Program-made: the position numbers and the translations under genes
Assembly (NCBI GenBank): GCA_036346375.1
Contig: CM070510.1
Location: forward strand, 66,126,376-66,190,375
Source: Guadua angustifolia
Taxonomy: Eukaryota; Streptophyta; Magnoliopsida; Poales; Poaceae
Direction of reading: 5' to 3'
DNA: 64,000 nt
Shown: piece after piece, positions 44,455 through 55,579 of the stretch
Position numbering within the stretch: position 1 is the first letter of the stretch
Layout: each line of letters begins with the position of its first letter
Notes under the pieces: generated by a model
Told to the model about the DNA's origin: nothing
The model's input: the letters and a program-made list of their open reading frames with translations, nothing else
Databases searched by the model: none

Positions 44455-46137
44455 CTAGAAGTTGAGCACGCTGGCGTAGTATGGAGACCAGCTCTCCATC
44501 CAGGGGCTCCTCAGCTGGGTAAGGATCGGGTCCTGCATCCACTCCAGCCCGCCCCCGCCGTGCCTCGCCACGTCCAGCTGAGGCAGGCTCAGCGTCGCCG
44601 GCCTCAACACCGCCGCCGCATCAACGTCCTCTTTCTTCATGCCGCCGCTCGGTATGCCAACCACTGCGACGTCGGTGCCGGCCACGGGCATCTCCTCGGT
44701 GGCAATGGCGTGATGAGCCTCGTGGTCCGACGATGAGATGGAGTCGACGGGAGAGCCGGTGTCGTGGGAGGCGGACGGCGTGCAGGTGGAGCGCGCGAGC
44801 TCCTCCATGGCCACCCTCTGCTCCAGCTCCTTGAGCGACACCGCCTTCCGGTAGATCTTGCACAGCACCATGTCCTCCTGAACAATATACAGGGTTTTTG
44901 ATAAATATCACCAGGATATCTTCTTAGATAAAAAAACATTCAAATTAACCGTGAAGGGAGGTGTGGGACTGGTGTTAAGCACACATCGATCAGTTAATTT
45001 GTTCAACATGATCGAAAACGTACGTTGCGATTAAAAACAATGCTTTGAATTCGGTCCTAGACTAGCTCTTCGTACAAGCTACCCAACCCAGACATGAGAA
45101 ATTACTACTAATCTCTCTCTAGCTACTTTTCAAAGCACGCGCGAAAGCTAGATAGAGATACTTTGACTGGGACGAATTGAACAAGCAAGTCGCGTCGCGA
45201 GCAGTACGAGGACACAGTTAATTAATCAATTTCCCACTGGATGGAGCTAGCTAGTACTTGTCTGTCACCCACTCGATCACCATTAGCTTAATTAGCTAGG
45301 ATCAAAGACTCGCGCGGTAAGTCTAACTTTAATTTCACACATGCAGTCCCAGTAACATATATATACGTTCAGACTACAGTATGTATATGAGTACTGCGTA
45401 ATATATACATTGAATAATTTTCCAAATTAATTATAGACCCTGATCGAGACTCACTCTATGCATGATGAGTAATCAATCATGACATGGGTCGTTACAATTA
45501 AGTAGCAGTAGTAGGCCAGATATATATATAGGTGTGTGTGTAGGTGGTTGTTGTTGTACCTTGGGCTGGTTGTCGGCGGCGGCATTGCAGGGGGTGGCGT
45601 CGGGGAGTCGGTACTCGTTCATGACCCAGTCGGTCTTGCTGCCTCGTGGCGCCCGCCCCTCGTAGTAGACCAGCGTCTTCTTCAGCCCGATGAGCCGCTT
45701 CGGGTCGGCGGCGCACCGCACCGCGCGGTCCGACCCGGTCGCCTTCCAGAACCCCCCCTCCGTCGTCCGGCTCGGCCGCCCGCCGCCGCAGCCCCCCGCC
45801 TGCTTCCGGTCACGCGGCACGAAGAAGTACCACTCCCGCTCACCGATCCGCGCCAGCCCTGCATATATACATATATATATAGGAGCAATTAATCAATCAA
45901 GTAAGTAGGAGCAATTAATTAATCATGAATTCGATCAGTCAAGGACATGCACGCACCCGGGAGCTCCCGTGGGTCGTGGCGGTAGAGATTGACGGTTGGG
46001 ATGATGTCGAACTTGAGCTTCTTCCCGTGCACCACCTGCTTCAGGTAGAACTCCAGCAGCTCCTCCTCCGTCGGGTGGAACCGGAAACCCGGCAGCTCCA
46101 GCTCCGGCGCACCGCCTCCTCCTCGCCGCCGGTCCAT
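44455..46137 (-). CDS. NAC transcription factor (ANAC036-like), three exons
   Basis: DNA-binding regulator of the NAC family, acting in the nucleus. Exons on -: 46137-45957, 45858-45560, 44877-44455, all with GT-AG borders (phases 1 and 0); product 300 aa. NAC subdomains in order: A 'LPGFRFHPTEEELLEFYL', B/C 'PTVNLYRHDPRELPGLA' and 'GEREWYFFVPRDRK', then 'GFWKATGSDRAVRC', 'IGLKKTLVYYEGRAPRG', 'KTDWVMNEYRLP', and E 'EDMVLCKIYRKA'. This string of motifs resembles Arabidopsis ANAC036 and its grass relatives. The C-terminal activation region is variable and ends 'WMESWSPYYASVLNF', with aromatic residues typical of such domains. Two-intron structure is the family norm. No membrane segment. Target genes cannot be inferred. 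Confidence 0.95.
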
Positions 46138-46260
46138 GTTACTGATGGGTACCAGCTAGCTAGATCAGTACTACTAGATATTTATTGTTAGTGTGTGTTG
46201 CTTCTGCTCTTCTTGTCTGTTTGACGGATGATGGGAAGAGAACGGCCGGGTTTTGTGCGC

Positions 46261-46267
46261 ATATATA
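46261..46267 (-). promoter_or_regulatory. Candidate TATA box of the NAC gene
   Basis: CCTATATAT read on -, about 125 bp upstream of the ATG at 46137. Confidence 0.55.
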
Positions 46268-46430
46268 GGCCAGGCCAGGCCAGCCGGTGTTGGGTGGACG
46301 AGTGATGCAGCATGAGAGAAAATGCATGTGCGCGCGCGCGCTGCGCTATGGTCTCTTTCCATCTTTCCAAGTCCTCTCCATCATCGTCACAGCTGACTTT
46401 TACTACTGCCCAATAACCAGTGTGTGTGTG

Positions 46431-46700
46431 GAATTTTTTTAATAATACATTTTTCATTCAAAATTTCTAAAATATACCACCGAAAAAAATAATTACAAAA
46501 ATATACCCCTGTCGCCCGCCTAAATAGCAAAATAAACGAACGATGGAAGGTCGGGCGGTGACGTGGCCTCCTGTTGCCCGATCAAATGACGACAGGAGCC
46601 GAAACAACCCCTGTCGCCCGACGAAAGGGCGACAGGGTGTAAATCGACAGATAGTTGGGCGGCAGTAGCGGGCTCTGTCGCTGACCAAAGGCGACGAAGC
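46431..46700 (+). repeat. Left TIR of the 8.4 kb MULE
   Basis: Pairs with 54530-54824. The right arm has one extra 'ccaactggcgacagggg' unit. A TATA box (TATAAAG, 46704-46710) lies just inside and probably drove the transposase. Confidence 0.8.
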
Positions 46701-46939
46701 GTTTATAAAGGGCTTCGCCCAAGACCTGTAACCATTGCTTTCGGTTGATTTGAGAAAAAGAGAGAGAGAGAGAGGAAGAGGAAGAGGGGAAAGAGGAGAG
46801 GAGAGAAAAGAAGGAAGAGGGGGAGATTCTGCGCGATTGTTTGGAGGTAAATTTCTGTTGTTTACTTTTTTTTAGCAGTAAATTATGGTATATTAGAAAT
46901 AGTTTTAGATCTAGGTAATTTGATATGTCACGGATAGAT

Positions 46940-47310
46940 TTAGTGAATTTAGATATTTTTTACGGATAGGAGTATGTCGATATAGATTCATGGAAATGTA
47001 GTTAGATGTAGGTAATCTATATGTTGTTAGAAATGTAGATGTTTTTTTCGGTTAGTAGTACGCCGATATATATTCTTAGGAATTTAGATGTTTTTTACGG
47101 ATAAAAGTACGCCGATATATATTTTAGGAATTTAGATCTTTTTTACGGATAGAAGTACACCGATATATATTCTTAGGAATTTAGATGTTTTTTACTGATA
47201 GAAGTACGCTAATATATATTTTAGGAATTTAGATCTTTTTTACGGATAGAAGTACGTCGATATATATTCTTAGGAATTTAGATGTTTTTTATGGTTAGAT
47301 ATTTTTGTAG
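46940..47310 (+). repeat. About 50 bp tandem repeats upstream of the transposase
   Basis: Six to seven units of 'aggaatttagatgtttttta', 'cggatagaagtacgccgata', 'tatattctt' with alternating variants. They lie in the leader/intron region between the left TIR and the transposase ORF. Confidence 0.8.
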
Positions 47311-47695
47311 CATGTAGGTATAGTTATGTTAGGTGTCACAGTATTTTTTACGGAAAATAATTAATTCGTGGGTGAATGAATGGATTCGCAGATATGAATC
47401 CATTATGGAGAGGGGATTATAATGCATGGTTTGGAGGGTGCAGATCTAAGTAACATGCAGTATGTGGACAGAAGTTTGAATAGGGTCGAGGAGCGCACAT
47501 TTGCTTCTGTGTTGAAATGGTTGTATTATACTTTTTGGATGGAAGAAGAGAAGTGTGAGTTGAAGGTATTTTGCCTATGTAGTATCTTGAAATGACCTTT
47601 CTTTGGGAGCTAGTTGAACTGAAGGAATTGCATCGTGGAGATCATATGTGAGGCGAGAGCAACGGGATGGAATCGAGTGCTTTTAGTGCGAGCAT

Positions 47696-50185
47696 ATGAG
47701 AGGGCGTTGCCCCTCAGGAGCGCTTGGGCGCCTTTGTGAGTGTAGTCGACCTCAAAATGAGCTCAGTTTCGATGACACTGAAATTGGGGGATCTAGCCAT
47801 GAGCAACATGTTCAGCAAAGTGGTGAACAGGTTGAGTTTCGGGAGGATGATGAAAATGTTGGCCAAAAAGCGCGGGGACTGATAGACGAAGGTGAGCAAA
47901 TTGATGAAATAATAGTTAGGATGGAAGAGGAAGACCGTGAGTACAGCAGAGCAGAAGAGGAGGACGACGATGAGTCGGATGAGGAAGATGGAGGTACGGA
48001 GCCGCTTGTGCCAGCCGAGTGGAGCACGCAACATTTTGATAAGCTGGTTGTCAATGAAAGCAACGATATGCCTTGGCAGTATAGTGATAATGAGATTAGG
48101 CCTAACAGTATGTACCCGACAAAAGAGGCTGTGCAGGATGCCGTGAAAGATTGGACTCTATTACTAAGAAGGACTTTCAGGGTTAAGAAATCCACCCCAA
48201 CTTGTTACGACGTGGTGTGTGAGATCCATGGGTGCCCGTGGAGAGTGCACGCGTACAAGACCAAATGGAGCACCCATTGGCTATGTTCGAAAGTTGAGCA
48301 GCATACATGTATGACTGAGGAAACAGTGATGGCTTACAGGAACCTGTCATCCGGGTATGTCGCGAACATCATGTACGCAGAGATAGTGGAGAACCTGAGT
48401 TTTGAGCCCCGTGCTATTATCCAAGCGATCGAGTACAGATATCAGTACACAATTAGCTATGGAAAGGCGTGGAGGGCGAAACAGAAGGCACTAGAAATGA
48501 GGTTTGGGAAGTTTGAAGACTCGTACCATAACCTGCCCGCACTGTTCAGTTGCATTCAGGGAAGAAATCCTGAGACCTACTATGATTATCAAGATTGTTC
48601 GTCAATCAAGTGGCCAACTAAAAGGCATTTGAGGAGAGTGTTCTTCGCATTTGGCGCTTACATTAAGGCATTCTATCACTGTCGTCCATTATTGTGCGTG
48701 GAAGGCACATTCTTGACCGGGAAATACAGATGGCAAATACTGACAGCTGTGGGCGTCGATAGGAACAACCAGATTCTACCTATTGCCTTTGCCTTCGTAG
48801 AAAGCGAGAACTACGAGAGTTGGCTGTGGTTCCTACGAAACTTGAAGATCGGGGTGGTCAAAACTCGTCCAGATGTGTGCAAACAGGGGAAGAGGAGCCA
48901 TTCCGATGGCCTGACTTGTAGAGTCGATGGTGCATGAGGCATTTGGGTACAAACTTCTATAAGCAATTCAGGAACAAGTAACTGATGAACATGTTCAAAA
49001 GACTATGTAACCATAACCAGGAGAGCAAGTTCCGAACTCTATGGAAAAATCTTGATGACCTGACAAGGAAACACAAAGAGCAGATGAACAACACTAGTGC
49101 CAGTGGAACACAGGAGCAGGCAGAGCCTCTTTTCCCCCTGCCAACAGAGGATGAGGCGACTAACCGTCGTCGGAGGCAAAGGCCAATCAAATGTTTCTCG
49201 GACTGGATCAAGCACGAACCGAAAGAGGAGTGGTCACTGTTATATGACACACATGGTGTCAGATACGGTGTGATGACAGCTAACTTTGCAGAAGTTTACA
49301 ACTGGATAATGCGAGGGATGAGGTGTCTTCCGTTGGTAGGAATTGTCGAGGGAGTGTTGAGGTGTACAACCAAGTACTTTGTGAACAGGCATGTAGCTGC
49401 TGACATAGTAATGAGAGATGAGAATGTTATACTCTTCGATGATCACTAAATACATGGATGAGAAGAGTCAGAAGGCGGCCAAACATAGAGCTATCAAAAT
49501 TGGTGCACGGACACTGCGCTTCGAGGTGATCTGCAGGGATAAAGGAAGGCGTGGAACTAACCAGAGGGTTGTCACCCAGGAGTGCATCTTACAGGCTGAG
49601 TGCAAATGCTCGTGCAACAAGCCATACCTTTTGCATAGGTCATGTTCTCATGTCATAGCCGCATGTGTTTTATTTGGAATGCAACCTGGTACATACCTAT
49701 CTGAATATTTTATGAAGGAAAGGGTGATGGCAACTTGGAGCGAGGAACTTTATGGTTATGGGATTGTAGGTTCTTTCACCACAACTCCTAGTGTTGATGA
49801 AAGGTTCTGGGTCCCTGATTTTGATGCGAGAAGAGGGAAAGCAGGGCGTCGAAAAACAAGGCGTATAAGAAATGACATGGATGAGTCAGAAGTTGGCAAA
49901 CACGTGAAGAAATGCTCATTGTGCAACCAACGAGGACATACATTCAAGAACTGTGAAGCACAAAACGAAGAAGACGAAGGAGGAGATGGTCACCCGACGG
50001 TGGGGGAAGGATCGTCCTCTGCGAGGACTGCTGTCCTCTGCGAGGACTGCTGCACGACGCCATCGCAACAGATGACAAGCAGTTTGCATTATCATATGTC
50101 ATATATCAAATTTATATTTCATCGATGTAACGTGTGTTGTATGAACTCTGTTTTGTACCTAGCTGTTGTGAGTGTTGTGTCTTGA
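47696..50185 (+). pseudogene. MuDR-type MULE transposase, disrupted
   Basis: Blocks in order: acidic N-terminus (EEEDREYSRAEEEDDDESDEE), MuDR-type N-terminal zinc/DNA-binding region ('CEIHGCPWRVHAYKT', 'HTCMTEET'), the MULE catalytic core start ('YHCRPLLCVEGTFLTGKYRW', 'AFAFVESENYESWLWFLRNL'), a later block 'FKRLCNHNQESKFRTLW', the SWIM zinc finger ('CKCSCN...CSHVIAAC', about 49600-49665) and a CCHC zinc knuckle ('CSLCNQRGHTFKNC'). Breaks: the first catalytic Asp position reads Glu (48701-48703); around 48870-48900 the frame changes and the segment with the second catalytic Asp is missing; TAG 48919-48921 and TAA 48979-48981 interrupt conserved sequence; another frame change occurs near 49420-49449. 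Non-functional. Confidence 0.88.
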
Positions 50186-50345
50186 TAAATTGTTGCAACT
50201 GTTTCAGGATATTGTGTAATGAGGTTCTCCATTTTTTATGTGCGTATTTGTTTCAATATATTGTTGTGATGCTTGTGTAGTTTTATGGACTCTTTTGTTT
50301 ACATATGTGTTTCAGTTCTAACTTTCATTTTTGTAAATTACAGGT

Positions 50346-52819
50346 ATGGCTCACCAGCAAGGAGATGACGAGTGGTCGTTCGAGTTGCTAGACCCTGTCG
50401 TCGACCGTGGTCACTGTGCCCGCTTCGTCACTGCTGTCCCAGAGGAGGAGGGACCTGTGCGATTAGGCGTCCTTCGACCTAGGCGTAGCCAGAGACACAG
50501 GACGCCGATCCGCATTGGATCTCCAGGTAACATATCAGTATTTAAATTTGTAAACATGTTTGTTCTAGCACCATGACTAGCGCAGCACTGATATCAATTA
50601 CATGTTTCTGTTTCTTAGGCTTCGAGCTTCAGGGTTGCTGCCCCTCACCCGGATGGTGGAGCTCCTGGGACGCCGGTTCCCGTACGACCGGTCGCTGATC
50701 ACCGCTCTGGTGGATCGGTGGAGGCCGGAGACGCACACCTTCCATCTCCCTGTCGGGGAGATGACGATCACTTTGCAGGACGTCTCCTACCTCCTCAGCC
50801 TTCCGATCGTCGGTGTGGCTGTGGTGCCCCAGGACGACCCCCCGGAGTGGCGCCAGCAGCTGCTGCACAGGTTCGTGGGTGTACTACCACCTGACGTGTA
50901 TAGGACCTTCGAGCACACGCACGGACCGATCTTGAGCTGGTTTCGACAGTTTGTGGTACGTAAGTAGCATTTAAAACTAAATTATGTACGTACTGCTTAA
51001 AATAACAAGTGAGCTTTATTTTACAGCGTGAGCAGATCGTCGAGCTAGCGGACAACGAGAGCCTCAGCCGCCACCTGGAGGCGTACCTGCTGTGGCACTT
51101 CGGCTGGTGCATGTTCACGACCTCCCATGGGGATAGCGTGGACAGGCACTTGGTGCAGTTCGCGAGGGAGATCGCGGACGCACCCCTTGACGCCGTGCCA
51201 CAATACTCCTGGGGCTCGGCCGTGCTTTACGCCACCTACCGTGCACTCTGCGACGGGTATGCACGGTTCGCCGAGAACGCGACCTTCGGAGGATGTCCAC
51301 TGCTGGTACAGCTGTGGGCATACAAGAGGTTCCAGATCTGGCGGCCCCAGATCGACTTGCAGCCTCTACAATATGCAGGCGGTGACGTCGACGGTCCAAC
51401 CATGGGCACCATCTGGTGCCAACGACGGGTAAGATATTGCAATCACGAGTTTGGTACTTTTTATTTAACTTTTCTTAGTACTAATGATTACGTTCTATCG
51501 TGACTACGGCCTAGCTAGGCGCACACGACTGTGCGGGTAGCCTACCCGCAGTTCGTCGCTGCGTTCGACCACCTCACCGAGGACCACGTACGCTGGACGC
51601 CGTACACGGACGTTGAGGTGTAGCTTCGTGTGACGGGTGGCCTGTCCACCCTTTGCACACGAGACGCGGAGTACTGGTTCACCCGTCGGTTCCTCGTGTT
51701 CGACGTCTAGGTCGAGGGCTACGCTGTCCATCATGTGATGAGGCAGTTTGGTCTACGACAGGTGTTCCCAGTGCACAACAACCGTGCAGTCCCACCCGCA
51801 GTCCACTCGTAAGTTCCTTGTATTGATGTTTTTATAATTATTACTGTGTAATACCATCTAACAACGCTATATTTATTTTTTGCCCACAGGCAGAGTAGGA
51901 AGGGGCAACCTGGGACCGCCCCCTAGCACTTACGTATGGTGCCTTGGGTTGAGGAGTGGGGAGGAGCCCTCGAGGACGTCTACGCCGAGGCTGCGCCGTA
52001 CAACCCGCGACGCACCGTGCGTACCGCGAGTGGTACACTCCCCGGACTCGTCTGCGTTTGGTACGTGTCGACCTCGATCCTCTTAGACACGTTCCCAGGG
52101 TGGCAGACACATACCCCGTCCATATGGACTCGGCGGCGCACACTTTGGTACGTTGCGTCGTACCTTCGATATAATCTTAGTGATTCGTAATTTATTTTGC
52201 TAACTAATTCGTAATTTATTTTGCAAAGTGATGTCATGCTCCATCACTACAGGGAGTTTCACGGCTTATATACTCGGCTGACCACCGGAGTTGAGGTGAC
52301 GAGACAGGGAGGTTTCTGGACAGCTCGAGACGCACCCTCGAGTTGTCGGGATCTTTGTGTCCCTCCGACTTGGCTCGGGCGTGCCGCTTAAGCGAAGCGG
52401 GGGCGCGGCAGTGCGTCTTCGCATGCTCGTCCGCCGCAGTGCGAGAGGCACGCTTCAGAGCAGCTCACGCTGTCGGTGAGTACTAAAATGCACTGTTCAC
52501 GTGTTACAATCGCGTATTACAATGCTCTAAGCAATTCTTCATTTGCTCTGAGCCCAGTACAGTTTTTTGTGGCGCACCTACACTGCTCGGCGACTACGAG
52601 GACCAGGGTGATGATCCAGACCCGATGGACTACGAGGACACTGTGGCGAGGTTCCTCAACACGGATGAGGCTGGGTCATCACAGTTGTACGGAGCGCCAC
52701 CACCGACGCAACCTACTCAGCCCGATGCACGCGCGCCTCCGGCAACGCGAGAGGGTCCACCGCTGCGCCGATGCGATTGGCGACTTGCGGGGCGAGTTCG
52801 GAGGAGGAGGCCTCCCTAG
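50346..52819 (+). pseudogene. Plant mobile domain (PMD, MAIN/MAIL-like) gene of the MULE, disrupted
   Basis: Exons visible: 50346-50526, 50619-50955, 51027-51428, 51519-51808, 51890 onward, with GT-AG borders. Signature: 'LVDRWRPETHTFHLPVGEMT', 'ITLQDVSYLLSLPIVG', then 'EAYLLWHFGWCMFTTSHGDS' and 'PQYSWGSAVLYATYRALC', 'LLVQLWAYKRFQIWRP'. These are hallmarks of the PMD (PF10536), found in MAIN/MAIL-type nuclear proteins and in transposons. TAG codons lie in frame at 51621, 51708 and 51924, and the frame shifts near 52005 before 'REWYTPRTRLRLVRVD'. The first junction phase is also off by one. The C-terminal end is fragmentary (to about 52819). Function in transposition is unknown. Confidence 0.8.
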
Positions 52820-52989
52820 AAGCGAGGCCGACAGTAGTTTCTTTTGATTTTTATTAGTTGTAGTATATTATGTACTTAGTTAATCATTTGAAACATGTTG
52901 CACGAACAATTGCATTTGCATTTTTTGTAATTTTAATCTTATGTACTTAGTTAATCCTTTCATCAGCTAGACGCTTTGTCACACACCTA

Positions 52990-53160
52990 GTAGTTTTATC
53001 AGACTGAAAGGACAACACTCTGCACCACGCTTTTCGGGCTGAAACGACAACACGATGCACCCAGCTTTTCAGAGTGAAACAACAACACGCTGCACCCCAC
53101 TATTCAGACTAAAACGACAACACGCTGCACCCCACTTTTCAGACTGAAACGACAACACGC
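52990..53160 (+). repeat. Short tandem units of about 35 bp
   Basis: Four or five copies of 'agactgaaacgacaacacgctgcacccca' in degenerate form between the PMD gene and the larger tandem array. Confidence 0.65.
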
Positions 53161-53720
53161 GGTTTCGTGGCCGCGAGTGCCTTTTTCGATTTTCGCAACT
53201 TCGTGCCGGGGCAATGACCGGCCAGGTCGCCCATTGATAAGTGCTGCCCGCGTTACATAGATCGTCCATGATTTTTTTCGTAATTTTTGGGCCGTATCTG
53301 GTGGGCCCCGCGAGGCAAGAAAAACCCCTAAGTGGCCATGATTTTCGCTGTTTTGTGGCCACAAGTGCCTTTTCATATTTTCGCAACTTCGTGCCGGAGC
53401 AATGCCCACCCAGGTCGCCCGTAGATAAGTGGTAGCCCACATTGCGTAGATCACTAGTGATTTTTTTGTAATTTTTGGGCAGTATCCGGTGGGCTCCGCG
53501 AGGCTACGAAAATCCCTAAGTGGCCACGATTTTTGCTGTTTTGTGGCCGCGAGTGCCTTTTCTGATTTTCGCAACTTCGTGCCGGGGCAATGCCCGGCCA
53601 GGTCGCCCTTTCATAAGTGTTGCTCACATTACGTAGATCGCTCGTGATTTTTTTCGTAATTTTTGGGCCATATCCAGTGGGCCCCGCGAGGCAAGGAAAA
53701 CCCTTAAGTGGCAATGATTT
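53161..53720 (+). repeat. Tandem array of about 185 bp (three copies)
   Basis: Units start with 'tgtggccgcgagtgcctttt' near 53165, 53353 and 53542 and contain 'cgcaacttcgtgccgggg', 'ccaggtcgccc', 'ttttttcgtaatttttgggc' and 'gtgggccccgcgaggc'. GC-richer than surroundings. It occupies the space between the convergent PMD and GRF genes. Confidence 0.8.
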
Positions 53721-53847
53721 CTCATATCAAAAGTTACAGCGGAAAATAAAGTAGACAACACTCTTCATTAAGACATAAAACTAGGATGCAAAAATAATGG
53801 TTACAACTTAACGTCTACTGAATGCATCGAGGCCACTTCCCCTTCTC

Positions 53848-54394
53848 CTACGCCTCCGGTGGGGCTTCTCTGGCACGACGTGCCCTCTCTCGTTTCCTCT
53901 CTCTCTCGGCCTCCTTCTCCTCCGCTTCCTTTCGACGTGCCTCCTCGCGTGCGGCGTCACGCTGCGCTTCAAGCCGCCGCCTGGACTCCTCTCGCCGGTT
54001 GGCTTCATCAAGTAGCCTTTGGTCCTCGGGGTTGATCTCCTCGTCATACCACTTCTCAAATTCACAAAATGGCGGAGGCGACTGCATGAAACATAAATTA
54101 GCAATGTTTCATTTACAAATATTACGAAACAAATATGATTATTACCAGTTGGCGACGCTTCAGACTCTTCTCCGGCGGGTCGAATTCTTAGTTGCGGCAC
54201 ATCCAATACCTCCTCTTCCAAGTTGGAATTTCTGAAGAATAGACAAGCCTGCAAGGATCTCCGCACAAGCACATCGGTGGGACAACTCCGAAAGGTACGA
54301 AGAGGTCCTGGTACGCGATGTTGCGCGGCCACTCCGAAATACTTCCCTCTTCTTTCGCCTTCCCCTTTCCCTTTCCACTCGCACGCCTCGGCAT
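53848..54394 (-). pseudogene. GRF-type zinc-finger protein of the MULE, one nonsense codon
   Basis: Exons on -: 54394-54146 and 54081-53848 (GT-AG, phase 0), about 160 codons. N-terminus is basic (MPRRASGKGKGKAKEEG); then a GRF-type zinc finger 'MCLCGDPCRLVYSSE', 'RRYWMCRN', and across the splice site 'PPPFCEFEKWYDEEI'. The C-terminal half is a highly charged coiled coil rich in Glu/Arg. GRF fingers bind single-stranded DNA in characterised proteins. One stop codon (about 54188-54190) directly after 'WMCRN' breaks the finger; the rest is open. It reads inward from the right TIR, convergent with the other two genes, as mudrB does in MuDR, though the protein is unrelated. TATTTAA on - near 54490-54500 could be its TATA element. 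Confidence 0.75.
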
Positions 54395-54529
54395 TTTTCC
54401 TCTCTTCTTTTCTTTCTTCCTTTCTCCCTTCGTTTCTTTGGCTGGATGATTGAAGAATTCGATGATTGAAGACAGTGCCGGACGATTGCTTAAATAGAGG
54501 GAAGAGCTGCTATCGCCATATGGTTGGGT

Positions 54530-54824
54530 GACAGGGGCGCGCGCCCCCCTGTCGCCCGACCATCGGTCGATTTATTACGTGTCGCCATTTCATAGGGTGA
54601 CAACCATCCTGTCGCCATTTCATCGGGCGATAGGCTCCTGTCGCTATTTGATCGGGCGACAGGAGGCCACGTCACCGCCCGGCCTCCTGTCGTCCGTTTA
54701 TTTTGCTATTTAGGCCCCTGTCGCCAGTTGGACGGGCGACAGGGGTATATTTCTGTAATTATTTTTTTCGGTGGTATATTTTTGAAATTTTGAATAAAAA
54801 ATGTATTATTTTTTAAAAAAATTC
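54530..54824 (-). repeat. Right TIR of the 8.4 kb MULE
   Basis: Inverted copy of 46431-46700, ending '...atgtattattttttaaaaaaattc' at 54824. Contains five 'ctgtcgccc/gcgacagg' motifs. Confidence 0.8.
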
Positions 54825-54873
54825 TGTGTGTGTGTGGACTATTACAAGAGGCTCGGCCGGAATTCTTAATTGG

Positions 54874-55161
54874 TACTCTCTCTGTTTATTTTTATAAGAT
54901 CTATTTTTTTAAATGTTTTTATTTACAAATATAAGATTTGTATGTAGATTTAATGAGATCTTTTATTTTATACCTTTATTTATTTTCTCTCATCCATATG
55001 CATTTATTCATTACCACCCACACAAAGTATATATTTTATCTTCCAAGACAATTAAGTGGGGGCATCTAAGTCATTTTTTCTCGTATCTTTCTCAATTTCA
55101 ACGCAACCTTAATCCTTATGTAAAGTCAAAATACACCTTATAAAAATAAATGAAGGGAGTA
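54874..55161. mobile_element. Stowaway-type MITE
   Basis: TA-CTCTCTCTGTTTATTTTTATAAG at the left and CTTATAAAAATAAATGAAGGGAG-TA at the right are inverted, with TA target duplication; 288 bp. It lies about 50 bp from the MULE right end. Confidence 0.65.
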
Positions 55162-55571
55162 CTTTAATTTGTGCTACGCAACACTGAGTTGTATACCAAC
55201 AGGCAGTACTAGTATCAATTAGTGTGCTAGCTAATACTCACTCGTGTCATACACATATATACGATGTTTTGGGTTACATGCAATAATCTAACTTTTGAAA
55301 TTTTAACTATAGATACCTTTTTAAATATTTAAATTGGATGCATAAAAATGATATGCATAGATTTGTTTCGAAAAATATTGAATTTTATAGATATATTACA
55401 TTATAAATTAGTGGTCAAAAGTTATGTTCTAGGAACCATATCGATGTCCAAAACTATAGGTATTTGTGACTAGAGAGAGTATATATTTTGAGCATGTCAG
55501 ACTTGTCATCTCTTACCTGATCAAGCAAAGGATAGCCTGCCCAGTTTATTAGTGCAAAGAGGGGTATACTG
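55162..55571. other. Intergenic repeat remnants
   Basis: A segment near 55283-55450 resembles the body of the Stowaway MITE at 25963 in words such as 'aaattttaactata' and 'tttaaatattta', but clear ends are missing. Confidence 0.35.
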
Positions 55572-55579
55572 ACCGGGGG

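Larger units (their letters stand above)
46431..54824 (+). mobile_element. Long-TIR Mutator-like element with three decayed genes (8.4 kb)
   Basis: Ends are inverted repeats of roughly 270-300 bp: left 'gaatttttttaataatacat...ccaccgaaaaaaataatt...cccctgtcgcccg', right its reverse complement with small indels. Both sides are flanked by TGTGTGTGTG (46421-46430, 54825-54834), a 10 bp duplication, though in a TG run so its length is not certain. Inside on + are a MuDR-type transposase and a plant-mobile-domain gene; on -, a GRF zinc-finger gene. Both TIRs carry repeated 'ctgtcgcccg...gcgacagg' motifs. All three genes carry disabling changes, so the copy is not autonomous now. Confidence 0.85.

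Noticed and set aside
53161..53720. Possible CRISPR-like or centromeric satellite array
   Set aside because: Only three diverged copies of about 185 bp inside a MULE; no spacer structure and no long array.
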